A DNA stretch of 64,000 bases, taken from contig JAVDCA010000014.1 in the NCBI GenBank assembly GCA_030848545.1, forward strand, positions 1 through 64,000. Reading direction: 5' to 3'. Numbering within the stretch: position 1 is the stretch's first letter; each line of letters starts with the position of its first letter. Below are positions 44,486 through 51,657 of this stretch, one piece after another. The DNA is from Astrobacterium formosum. GTDB lineage: Bacteria > Pseudomonadota > Alphaproteobacteria > Rhizobiales > Xanthobacteraceae. A program made the translations under genes and the position numbers. The notes under the pieces are model-generated. The model did no database searches. It was not told where the DNA came from and saw nothing but the letters and a program-made list of their open reading frames with translations.

Positions 44486-45457
44486 ATGCATTTGAGATCG
44501 GGATTGTCGCCGCGCGCATGGGCGCTGGCGATCGCGTTGGCGGGCATTTCGCTGCCGGCGGCGGCGGCGGAAAACGGCGCCGGTGTCTATCCGCTCGGAT
44601 TGCGGGCGAATCTGTCCGGTCTCGTGCCGGCGCCGGGCGTCTATCTCCAGAACGATCTCTACTACTACCACGGCGACGCCTCCGCGGCCGTGGCCATGCA
44701 CGGCCACCTCGTCGCCGAGGTCAAGGCGACGTCGTGGATCAACCTGGCGACGATCATGTGGTCGACCCCGCTGGAGATCGCCGGCGGCAATCTCGCTTTG
44801 TCGGCGACGCTGCCGGCCGGCGGACCGGGCATCGATGCCGGCATCGAATACACGGGCAGCAATCTCGGTTCCCCCTTGCGCCGCGACCGGCACGATTCGG
44901 CGACGACCTTCGGCGATCCCTTCCTGGTCGCGGCCATCGGCTGGCACGCCGGCAACCTGCACTGGACCACCGGCGTCGGCGTCAACGTGCCGGCCGGCGA
45001 CTACCGGGAGCACGAGATCGCCAACCTGGCGTTCAACCACTGGGCGGCCGACGTCTACGGCGGCGTGACCTGGCTCGATCCTCACCGCGGCCTCGAACTG
45101 TCGGCCGCGATGGGGGTGACCTTCAACGGCGAGAACGACGTCACCCGCTACACCACCGGCAACGAGCTGCACGTGGACTTCGCCGCCGTCCAGCATCTCC
45201 CCAAGGGCTTTTCGATCGGCCTCGTGGGCTACCACTACAACCAGCTCACCGGCGACAGCGGCGACGGCGCCCTGCTCGGCGCCTTCAAGGGCCGCGTCAC
45301 GGCGCTGGGCGGCACGCTCGGCTACATGTTCAAGGTCGGCGACCGCGACGTCTCGACCAACCTCAAGGTGTTCCGCGAGTTCGACACCCACAACCGGCTC
45401 GAAGGCACGGCGGCGTTCTTCACCGTCGCGATGCCGCTGACGGCACCGCAGTCGTAG
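44486..45457 (+). CDS. Outer-membrane beta-barrel protein, MetA-like (phenol_MetA_deg family)
   Basis: A 323-residue protein with a signal peptide (SPRAWALAIALAGISLPAAAAE). The mature part has the alternating pattern of beta-barrels and features of the MetA-pathway phenol degradation-like family: GVYLQNDLYYYHGDASAAVA, WTTGVGVNVPAGDYREHEI, NHWAADVYGGVTWL and KGFSIGLVGYHYNQLTGDSG, ending in an aromatic strand. Such proteins are thought to be outer-membrane channels for hydrophobic compounds. No aromatic catabolic genes are nearby, so the transported compound is unknown. Confidence 0.78.
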   Translation: MHLRSGLSPRAWALAIALAGISLPAAAAENGAGVYPLGLRANLSGLVPAPGVYLQNDLYYYHGDASAAVAMHGHLVAEVKATSWINLATIMWSTPLEIAGGNLALSATLPAGGPGIDAGIEYTGSNLGSPLRRDRHDSATTFGDPFLVAAIGWHAGNLHWTTGVGVNVPAGDYREHEIANLAFNHWAADVYGGVTWLDPHRGLELSAAMGVTFNGENDVTRYTTGNELHVDFAAVQHLPKGFSIGLVGYHYNQLTGDSGDGALLGAFKGRVTALGGTLGYMFKVGDRDVSTNLKVFREFDTHNRLEGTAAFFTVAMPLTAPQS

Positions 45458-45538
45458 GCGGCAGCGAAGCCGGGTCGGGTGGTCAAGTAGTCCGCGCAAC
45501 GAGAAACGCGGCGCCGCGAATAATTCGGCGGCTTGTTT

Positions 45539-45579
45539 GTCATTCCGGGGCGCCGCGAAAGCGGCGAGCCCGGAATGAC
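45539..45579. repeat. Intergenic palindrome (GTCATTCCGGGG..CCCGGAATGAC family)
   Basis: GTCATTCCGGG and CCCGGAATGAC flank an inner CGCCGC-GAAA-GCGGCG hairpin, giving an almost perfect 41-base palindrome between converging genes. A longer relative is at 53567-53667. Confidence 0.85.
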
Positions 45580-45589
45580 CCGAAACCGA

Positions 45590-47530
45590 TCAGGCGCGCC
45601 GCATCGGCATGCGGGCGGCGCAGCAGCCGCAGAACAGGCCGGCGGTGGCGATCGCCTCGCGCCAGCCGTCGTCGGCATTTGCCGAGCCGGCTGGCGGAGC
45701 CGCCGGCGGTGCCGCTCGCGGCGCGAAAGACAGGCCCGAAGGCGCGGCGACCGGCATGATCCGCCCCTCGAACACCGTGCCCCACACCTTGACGTCCTTG
45801 AGCTTGCGGGCATCGACGGTCATGGGATCCTGTTCGAGGACGACGAAATCGGCTGTCTTGCCGGGCGTAATGCTGCCGATCTCCTTCTCCAGACGGATCG
45901 CGTAGGCGGCCTCTAACGTGATCGCGCTCAAGGCCCGCGCACGGCTGATGCGCTGCTCGGGGCCGGCGACACGGCCCGACACGGTGGTGCGGTTGATCGC
46001 CGCCCAGGCGAGCATCAGCGGATCGGGGGGCGCCATCGGCATGTCGGAATGAAGCGAGATCGAGGCACCGGCACGCACCGCCGAAGCGAGCCGCACCATG
46101 GCGTCGGCCCGCGCCGGCCCGAGCCCGACCTTGCCGTAGCGGTCGGCGAGCACGGTGACGTAATACGGATTGGCGCTGATCAGCGCGCCCTTGGCGACGA
46201 GGCGGCTCACCTGCGCTTCTGTCGACATGGCGAAGTGCACCGCCATGAAGCGATGATCCTGGCGCGGCGCGCGCGCCATCTGCTCTTCGAGAGCGCTCGT
46301 CACCACTTCGAGGCCCGCGTCGCCGTTGACGTGGGTGCTGATCTGGTAGCCGGCGTCCCAGAAGACGCGCACCGCCGCCTTGTAGTCGTCGGGCTCGGCG
46401 ATCCATTGGCCCTTGTGGCCGTCGAGATAGGGCTCTTGGACCTGCATGAGCTGGGAGAATACGGCGCCGTCGGCGAACAGCTTGATCTGGTTCGGGAGCC
46501 ACCTGACCTTGCCCTTACCCCAGGTCAGATAACTCTGCGCCTCCGAGACCAGGTGGTCGAGGGAGCCGGCGGCCTTGTGCTTGTCGTAGAGGGCGCGCCC
46601 GTCGGGAATGAAATAGGTGCGGAACGGCACGTCGGGCTGGTCGAGCACCGCCTCGAAGAGCTGGTGCAGCGAGCGCACCATCTGGGTGCCGGGCTCGCAG
46701 ATCGTCGTCACGCCGCGCGCGTGCAGATACTTCTGCATGATTGCAAGGCCCCGCTTCAAGCGATCGGGCGTGAAGACGTCGGCGAGGATGTGGGAGACGA
46801 CGAGCTCCATGCCCTTTTCGAAGAAGTGGCCCTCGTCGAAGTTCGCCTGTTCGCTGGCGAGGCCGTGGCCGGCGAGGGAAGCGGCGGTGATGCCGTATTT
46901 CGTCAGCGCCGCCGTGTTGAGGAAGAACTCGTGACAGGAGCGGTGCCAGACGATCAGCGGCCGCTTCGGGCTGAAGCCGTCGAGGACCTTGCGGTCGATG
47001 CGGCCGTGGAAGAGGTGGTGATACCCCCAGGTGATGAAGGTCGTGTCGCCCTTGTCGGCGGCGAGCGCCACCTGCAGGCGCTGGCGATAGTCGGCGGCCG
47101 ACTTCGCCGCCGGCCAGGTGCGGTTGGACAAGACCCAGTCCTCGATGGCGATCACGGCGTCGGCCGCCATGGTGCCGGCGCCGAGCAGCGGATGCAGGTG
47201 TTCTTCCACGAGACCGGGCATCAGCACCTTGCGGGCGAGGCTGCGGTCGATCGTGCAGGACGTGCCTTTGAGTGCCGCCTCGACTTCGGCGAGCGTGCCG
47301 ACCGCGACGATGCGGCCTTCGCGCACCGCCACCGCCCGCGCCTCGGGCTTGTCCTTGTCCATGGTGATGATCTTGCGGGCGACGAAGATCGTCGCCGGCA
47401 CGCCGAGCTTGACGCCGCTCAGCGCCCCGGGATGTTGCAGCGGCAGGGTCTGCGCCAGCGCAGCGGAGGGAAGCGCGGCGAGGCAGAGGAAGGCGGCGGA
47501 TTGCAGAAGTTCACGGCGGGTGCGCGACAA
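45590..47530 (-). CDS. Tat-exported amidohydrolase, YtcJ-like
   Basis: About 646 residues. I place the start at a TTG (47528-47530) because GAGGAG stands six bases upstream and the product then begins MSRTRRELLQSAAFLCLAAL, a twin-arginine signal peptide; an ATG at 47599 would put an Arg-rich tail ahead of it. The metal-dependent amidohydrolase motifs are VEEHLHPLLGAG, QISTHVNGDAGLEVV and SLHSDMPMAPPDPL, with the closing ITPGKTADFVVLEQDP. The C-terminus has an unusual Cys-rich tail (GLFCGCCAARMP). Substrates of YtcJ-like enzymes are mostly unknown. Confidence 0.87.
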   Translation of the reverse strand: MSRTRRELLQSAAFLCLAALPSAALAQTLPLQHPGALSGVKLGVPATIFVARKIITMDKDKPEARAVAVREGRIVAVGTLAEVEAALKGTSCTIDRSLARKVLMPGLVEEHLHPLLGAGTMAADAVIAIEDWVLSNRTWPAAKSAADYRQRLQVALAADKGDTTFITWGYHHLFHGRIDRKVLDGFSPKRPLIVWHRSCHEFFLNTAALTKYGITAASLAGHGLASEQANFDEGHFFEKGMELVVSHILADVFTPDRLKRGLAIMQKYLHARGVTTICEPGTQMVRSLHQLFEAVLDQPDVPFRTYFIPDGRALYDKHKAAGSLDHLVSEAQSYLTWGKGKVRWLPNQIKLFADGAVFSQLMQVQEPYLDGHKGQWIAEPDDYKAAVRVFWDAGYQISTHVNGDAGLEVVTSALEEQMARAPRQDHRFMAVHFAMSTEAQVSRLVAKGALISANPYYVTVLADRYGKVGLGPARADAMVRLASAVRAGASISLHSDMPMAPPDPLMLAWAAINRTTVSGRVAGPEQRISRARALSAITLEAAYAIRLEKEIGSITPGKTADFVVLEQDPMTVDARKLKDVKVWGTVFEGRIMPVAAPSGLSFAPRAAPPAAPPAGSANADDGWREAIATAGLFCGCCAARMPMRRA

Positions 47531-47731
47531 GGGCGGCTCCTCACCGGGCAGCCGACATGAGGCGCCGCGTCGCCGGCGCCGTCGGCGCCCGCAAAGCATG
47601 GACGGGCGAATCGACTCATTCGACGCGATGCTTCCGCAGTAGTGCCGCGACCCTTACGGTTCGGTTGACACCGATCAATTCCCGGCCGGCGCACGCCGCA
47701 TTTACGCCAGCGGCGCTCGCACCCCGAGTGG

Positions 47732-47757
47732 GCACGGGAGCCTCGCGGCTCCCGTGC
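47732..47757 (-). terminator. Strong hairpin downstream of the aminotransferase gene
   Basis: GCACGGGAGCC, loop TCGC, GGCTCCCGTGC: an 11-bp perfect stem about 20 bp past the stop. No T-run follows on the minus strand, so it is a probable rather than certain terminator. Confidence 0.5.
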
Positions 47758-47776
47758 GCGATCACGCCGCGTGTCG

Positions 47777-49024
47777 TCACGCCGCACTCGCGCTCGCGCA
47801 GTCCGCCAGTGCGGCGTCGAGCACCCGGCACATGTGATCGATCTCGCCGCGCGACACGTTCAGCGCCGGCATCATGCGTAGCGTATTGGGCCGCGGCGCA
47901 TTGATCAGGAGGCCGCGCGCGAACGCCCGCGCCACCACGCGGGCGCCGATGTCGCGCTTCAAGTCGAGGGCGAGCAGCAGGCCCTGGCCGCGCACGCCGC
48001 CGCAGCCGTGCCGCCGCCCGACGGCCTCCAGTGCGGCCGCGAGATAGAGCCCGGTCTCGGCCACTTCGGCGAGGAAGCCGGGCTTGGCGATCTCTTCCAT
48101 GACGGCACAGCCGACGGCGGTCATGAGCGGATTGCCGTTGTAGGTGCCGCCCTGGTCGCCGGCCGCGAAGCAGCACACCTCCTCGCGCGCCACCAGCGCG
48201 GCGAGCGGAACGCCGCCGCCCAGCCCCTTCCCGAGCGTGAGGATGTCGGGCGTGATGCCGGCATGCTCGAAGGCGAAGAATTTTCCCGTGCGGCCGATGC
48301 CGGTCTGGACCTCGTCGAGGATGAGCAGGAGGTTCTTCTGCCGCGTCAGTTCGCGCAGGCCGCGCAGGAATTCGACCGTCGCCGGTAGAACGCCCGCCTC
48401 ACCCTGGATCGGTTCGAGCATGACCGCGACGGTCTTGTCGGTGATGGCGGCCGCGACGGCATCGAGATCGTTGAGGTCCACCTTGGGAAAGCCCGCGACC
48501 TTCGGCTCGAACAGTTTTTCCCATTGCGGCTTGCCGGACGCCGACATGGTGGCGAGCGTGCGGCCATGGAAGGCGTGATCCATGGTGATGATCTCGAAGG
48601 CACCGCCGCGATGGAGCGCGCCCCACTTTCGTGCCAGCTTGATCGCACCCTCGTTGGCTTCGGCGCCGGAGTTGGCGAAGAAGGTGCGCTCAAGACCGGA
48701 ATGGCGCGCGATCAGGCCGGCGAGCCGGACCATCGGCTCGTTGTAGAAGGCAGGCGAGCAATTGATCAGCTTCGCGGCCTGGGCGGTGAGCGCGCGCACC
48801 ACCGGCTCCGGGCTGTGGCCGAGGCAATTGACCGCCCAGCCCTGCACGAAGTCGAGATAGTCCTTGCCGTTCTGGTCGCGCAGCCAAGATCCGCGTCCCT
48901 CGACGAACACGACCGGCGGCCGGTCCGTGATGGTCATCAGGGCGTCGAACGGACCGGACGGCGCGGCGACGGAAGGATCTTGGGCAGAAGAATCTTGGGC
49001 GGCAGAATCTTGCGACAGGCTCAT
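47777..49024 (-). CDS. argD: Acetylornithine aminotransferase-like PLP enzyme
   Basis: A 415-residue class III aminotransferase. The PLP lysine is in [51 protein letters not shown] and [14 protein letters not shown] are the standard cofactor and substrate blocks. The N-terminus has a short disordered repeat ([15 protein letters not shown]). It resembles ArgD proteins that convert N-acetylornithine and glutamate, but related transaminases for ornithine or succinylornithine look similar. The ATG at 49024 has AGGAG six bases upstream; a GTG at 49027 is less likely. A hairpin with T-run lies in its leader. Confidence 0.88.
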   Translation of the reverse strand: MSLSQDSAAQDSSAQDPSVAAPSGPFDALMTITDRPPVVFVEGRGSWLRDQNGKDYLDFVQGWAVNCLGHSPEPVVRALTAQAAKLINCSPAFYNEPMVRLAGLIARHSGLERTFFANSGAEANEGAIKLARKWGALHRGGAFEIITMDHAFHGRTLATMSASGKPQWEKLFEPKVAGFPKVDLNDLDAVAAAITDKTVAVMLEPIQGEAGVLPATVEFLRGLRELTRQKNLLLILDEVQTGIGRTGKFFAFEHAGITPDILTLGKGLGGGVPLAALVAREEVCCFAAGDQGGTYNGNPLMTAVGCAVMEEIAKPGFLAEVAETGLYLAAALEAVGRRHGCGGVRGQGLLLALDLKRDIGARVVARAFARGLLINAPRPNTLRMMPALNVSRGEIDHMCRVLDAALADCASASAA

Positions 49025-49065
49025 CACTTGCTCCTGGTGGCTTGGCCGGGAGACGGAGAGCCCTA

Positions 49066-49098
49066 AAACGCAAAGGCCTCCGTCGCGGGCGGAGGCCT
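49066..49098 (-). promoter_or_regulatory. Possible transcription attenuator in the argD-like leader
   Basis: On the minus strand AGGCCTCCG and CGGAGGCCT form a 9-bp stem with a 7-base loop, followed by TTGCGTTTTAGG. This is terminator-like and lies 42 bp before the aminotransferase start. A tiny frame at 49126-49140 (ATG CGG ACG CGT TAG, encoding M-R-T-R) lies just upstream. Confidence 0.45.
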
Positions 49099-49304
49099 CG
49101 GTGGGTAACGGTGCGAACTATTAAGCTAACGCGTCCGCATGTCCCACGCCCCCGCTGAAAAGCGGCGCGCACGGCGGCGACGGCGGGCGTTGGTGGACGC
49201 GTATTGCATGGGCGGACCGGTGACAGCTTTGGTGCGGGATGTCAATGGCCAAGGCGCCTTGCGCGCGGCCGAGCGCATCGGCCGTCCGCTCGGCGACGCT
49301 CACC

Positions 49305-49420
49305 GCCGGATCGATAGCTTCATCGCCGAGGTCTATAACAAGGAGCGGTTGTACTCGGCGCTCGGATATCAGTCGCCCCTTGAGTTTGAAGCAGCGTTCG
49401 CGCAAAATAAAACGCGATAA
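49305..49420 (+). pseudogene. 3' remnant of an IS3-type transposase (OrfB) gene
   Basis: The only recognisable part is the C-terminus, RRIDSFIAEVYNKERLYSAL followed by GYQSPLEFEAAF, the conserved end of IS3-family integrase domains. The catalytic DDE residues are missing, and the frame upstream of 49305 bears no resemblance to a transposase. The sequence after the stop (to about 49478) may include the old IS end. It marks the left edge of an AT-richer accessory patch. Confidence 0.8.
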
Positions 49421-49484
49421 CGCATCATGGCAACCGCTCTGTCACAGAAATTACCGTGTCTCACTTGCGGGGTGCAGTCCAGCA

Positions 49485-49499
49485 CTGTCACCGCAATTC
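49485..49499 (-). repeat. Inverted copy of the GAATTxCGGTGACAG motif, left of the AT-rich gene
   Basis: CTGTCACCGCAATTC is the reverse complement of GAATTGCGGTGACAG and differs by one base from the motif at 50086-50100. The two copies enclose a 190-residue gene about 600 bp long. Confidence 0.6.
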
Positions 49500-49524
49500 G
49501 TGATTCAGATCAGAGGCGAGCTCT

Positions 49525-50097
49525 ATGAATCGCAGCGATGTGAAGGCGGCTCCACAGCTCATTGGGCGATTCATTACTCCAGAGACGTGGGGGATATTAA
49601 TTATTCCAGTTGTCTTTATCATCTTAAAAAAATGGAAGGTAAGCCTATCTGCATTTCCAACTGATTTGGGCAACGCTGTCTTTTGGGTATCGCCTGTCGT
49701 TGAGCAGCATTATAATTTTATGCTCTCTCACTCCTCGTCAGCAGATGCAAATAACTACGTGTACTATAATTTCGCACTAATTTGCTTTTGCCTTCTCTGT
49801 CTGTGTATGGCATCCGCCAGATCTTGGCGATACACAGATAAGATCCTTCGGCCCACAGCCAGAGAATTCCTCATAATGTCAATACCAATGCTTTCTTATA
49901 TCGTGCTTGATGTGTTTGGGCTTAATGCGGCAAAAGATGTGCCCTATTCGTGGCTAAGCATCCGATTTGACAACTTCGGAACATACTACATTCATCGTCT
50001 CATGGAAGCGTTCGCTATTATATTTTGGTTATCATACATATTAATAATTGCTATTGCTGGCTGCAAGGGCTCGTTTGAATTACGTGAATTACGGTGA
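49525..50097 (+). CDS. Hypothetical four-helix membrane protein in an AT-rich patch
   Basis: A 190-residue protein with no recognised family. Four hydrophobic segments are visible: GILIIPVVFIILKK, YYNFALICFCLLCLCMAS, FLIMSIPMLSYIVLDVF and AFAIIFWLSYILIIAIAGC. A plausible ribosome binding site (GAGGCGAG) precedes the ATG at 49525. Codon choice is plainly unlike the neighbours, with many A/T third positions and codons such as ATA and TTA, indicating recent acquisition. It is enclosed by inverted copies of GAATTxCGGTGACAG and lies beside a transposase remnant. Confidence 0.6.
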   Translation: MNRSDVKAAPQLIGRFITPETWGILIIPVVFIILKKWKVSLSAFPTDLGNAVFWVSPVVEQHYNFMLSHSSSADANNYVYYNFALICFCLLCLCMASARSWRYTDKILRPTAREFLIMSIPMLSYIVLDVFGLNAAKDVPYSWLSIRFDNFGTYYIHRLMEAFAIIFWLSYILIIAIAGCKGSFELRELR

Positions 50098-50141
50098 CAG
50101 AATTACGGAATTACGATGACTGTGCACTATCACCGTAATTC
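50086..50141. repeat. Cluster of GAATTACGG motifs with inverted arms
   Basis: GAATTACGGTGACAG (50086-50100) is followed by two more GAATTACG-like units and by the inverted CACCGTAATTC (50131-50141), so GAATTACGGTG and CACCGTAATTC form an 11-bp inverted repeat. The segment also has GACTGTGCACTA, shared in part with the motif at 51021-51045. Confidence 0.65.
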
Positions 50142-50162
50142 GGACAGGTGAGCTGAGGAGGT

Positions 50163-50864
50163 TCAACGTGACAGGTCGCAAAGCGTGCGCCGCCGCCGCA
50201 GCCTGACCCGAACGGCTCGCTCGGCTCCTCGGATCAATCCGAGTATGACAATCTTCATCAGTTGACCGAACAGAACCGTCACGAGCGGAACCGATACGGC
50301 AACGTAAAGAAAGAGGGAGCCGGCCCGTGTCCCGGCCCCGCCATGGGAGAAGACGAACGCGAGCGGCCTCCAGTCACAGAAGATGACGTACCAGAGAGCT
50401 CCGAAAGCGATCCCGCTTGCGGCCAGATACAGAATAATTTTGCCACGATCAAAGCAGGCCCACACCATGAGCGCGTGCCGCCTCACTCGTCGCGACAGCA
50501 GGCTTAGAAAGTTGGCGAAGAGCAGCATCTCAACCATCGAAGCAAGGCCGACTATGAAGCGCCTCTCCCGTGGAGAGGACGCCGACGTCAGTTCTGGAGC
50601 AATGATTGTGTTGAGTTGTTTGAGTGGGCGCATATCGCCAACGTGCTCCCAAAATGGCATCCACGCGAGCATGATCGCGATCGGGACCCCCACAAAGACC
50701 ACGCCGAACATGACCATTGTGACGTGTTCGCTCGGAATTCCAAAAATATGAACCCCGCGCCGTCCCACGCTTTCGATGATTGTATCAACGATCCGAAAGG
50801 CAGACGCGGAGCCTCGTTTGGACGGCTCCTCTCCGCCGACAGTCTTGGAGGCAGGTTCAGCCAT
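50163..50864 (-). CDS. Hypothetical four-helix membrane protein
   Basis: About 233 residues, no family recognised. After a polar N-terminus (AEPASKTVGGEEPSKRGSAS), four hydrophobic segments appear: VTMVMFGVVFVGVPIAIML, FIVGLASMVEMLLFANFLSL, IILYLAASGIAFGALWYVIF and LFLYVAVSVPLVTVLFGQL, with a basic C-terminus (RAVRVRLRRRRTL). The start at ATG 50862-50864 is chosen; the in-frame extension to 50912 is possible. It lies tail to tail with the AT-rich membrane gene, and both sit between repeated GAATTACGG motifs, so it is probably part of the same acquired patch. Its composition is closer to the host than that of its neighbour. Confidence 0.6.
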   Translation of the reverse strand: MAEPASKTVGGEEPSKRGSASAFRIVDTIIESVGRRGVHIFGIPSEHVTMVMFGVVFVGVPIAIMLAWMPFWEHVGDMRPLKQLNTIIAPELTSASSPRERRFIVGLASMVEMLLFANFLSLLSRRVRRHALMVWACFDRGKIILYLAASGIAFGALWYVIFCDWRPLAFVFSHGGAGTRAGSLFLYVAVSVPLVTVLFGQLMKIVILGLIRGAERAVRVRLRRRRTLCDLSR

Positions 50865-51020
50865 GGCGGTAGGGTTGCAGCGGGTGTGCCGGAAGATCGC
50901 TCTAAGAAACAATCGCAGACATCATTTGCCAGTATCTACTATGTCTCCAAGAGCACTTCCATTCGTATCTGCCGTCGCAACGCCCATTTCGCTATCCGGT
51001 GGGTTTGATAGGAAATTACG

Positions 51021-51045
51021 GAAATTACGGGGACAGTGCACTTAA
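51021..51045 (+). repeat. GAAATTACGGGGACAGTGCACTTAA motif copy
   Basis: A copy of the GAATTACGG-GACAG motif preceded by a second GGAAATTACG unit at 51011-51020. It lies at the right edge of the AT-richer patch that begins with the transposase remnant. From memory, similar strings occur beside Y1/IS200-type transposase genes in many genomes; I cannot verify this here. Confidence 0.55.
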
Positions 51046-51181
51046 CTCACCGAACTTCCTCGTCACCCGCTCAACTCGACATCGTTTGACGCGCACGCGC
51101 TTCGGCTGCTTCGCGGCCGCAGCATGGTGACGCCATGACGACCGCGATCCCCGCTGCGAGCGACTGATCAGTTCTGTTCGT

Positions 51182-51228
51182 GCCCCGGGCGCGCTGCAGC
51201 ATGCAATGCTGCTGCGCAGACCCGGGGC
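51182..51228. repeat. Intergenic palindrome (GCCCCGGG..CCCGGGGC)
   Basis: GCCCCGGG and CCCGGGGC are outer arms, and GCAGCAT-GCA-ATGCTGC is an inner perfect inverted repeat. The design matches palindromic intergenic elements of Bradyrhizobium-type genomes. Confidence 0.75.
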
Positions 51229-51657
51229 CTGGCTCCGAGCGAGGCCTAAGGGTCTGCGTCGCACCATTCGCATAGCGCGTCGAAGACGCGCGTAAACGCG
51301 CTGTCGAGCTCATGCTGCGCCGCGCCCGGGGCCCGAAATCTCCGCCGGCCTTACCCGCTTCGTGGGCCCCTGGGGATTTCGCCGACGCTCCTTATCCTCG
51401 CCGCAATCGCCCGACCATAAGGTCGCAGGCTCGACATTCGGGCTGCTTTCACGGTCTCGACGTCATCCGTTGTGCACCGGACCCCGTCCTCGCTAACCCC
51501 TCGATATTTCTAATTGAATCCCCGCCGTTAACCAACCCGGCGATGAAAGTTCCCCAGCCCGGCACGTTTTTGCCATACTTGCTAAGTAGTTAGGCGGGTG
51601 AGAGGGGGACGGGTGCGCTAATCTCGCGTTAACCGATCCCAACACACATTGCGTGAA

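Larger units (their letters stand above)
50865..51657. other. 793-bp intergenic region with repeat motifs
   Basis: No supported gene. It contains the GAAATTACGG..GACAGTGCACTTAA motif at 51021-51045, a 47-bp palindrome at 51182-51228, and a related GCGCCGCGCCCGGGGC segment near 51311-51335. The last 200 bp are less GC-rich and probably hold the promoter of the downstream DUF882 gene. Confidence 0.5.

Noticed and set aside
41829-44519. 896-codon reverse frame over the L,D-transpeptidase gene
   Set aside because: The opposite strand holds a complete signal peptide, scaffold and YkuD domain; the reverse frame is low-complexity shadow.
49139-49304. N-terminal part of the frame that ends in the IS3-type transposase tail
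   Set aside because: The frame is open, but this part does not resemble any transposase and is likely unrelated sequence joined to the relic.
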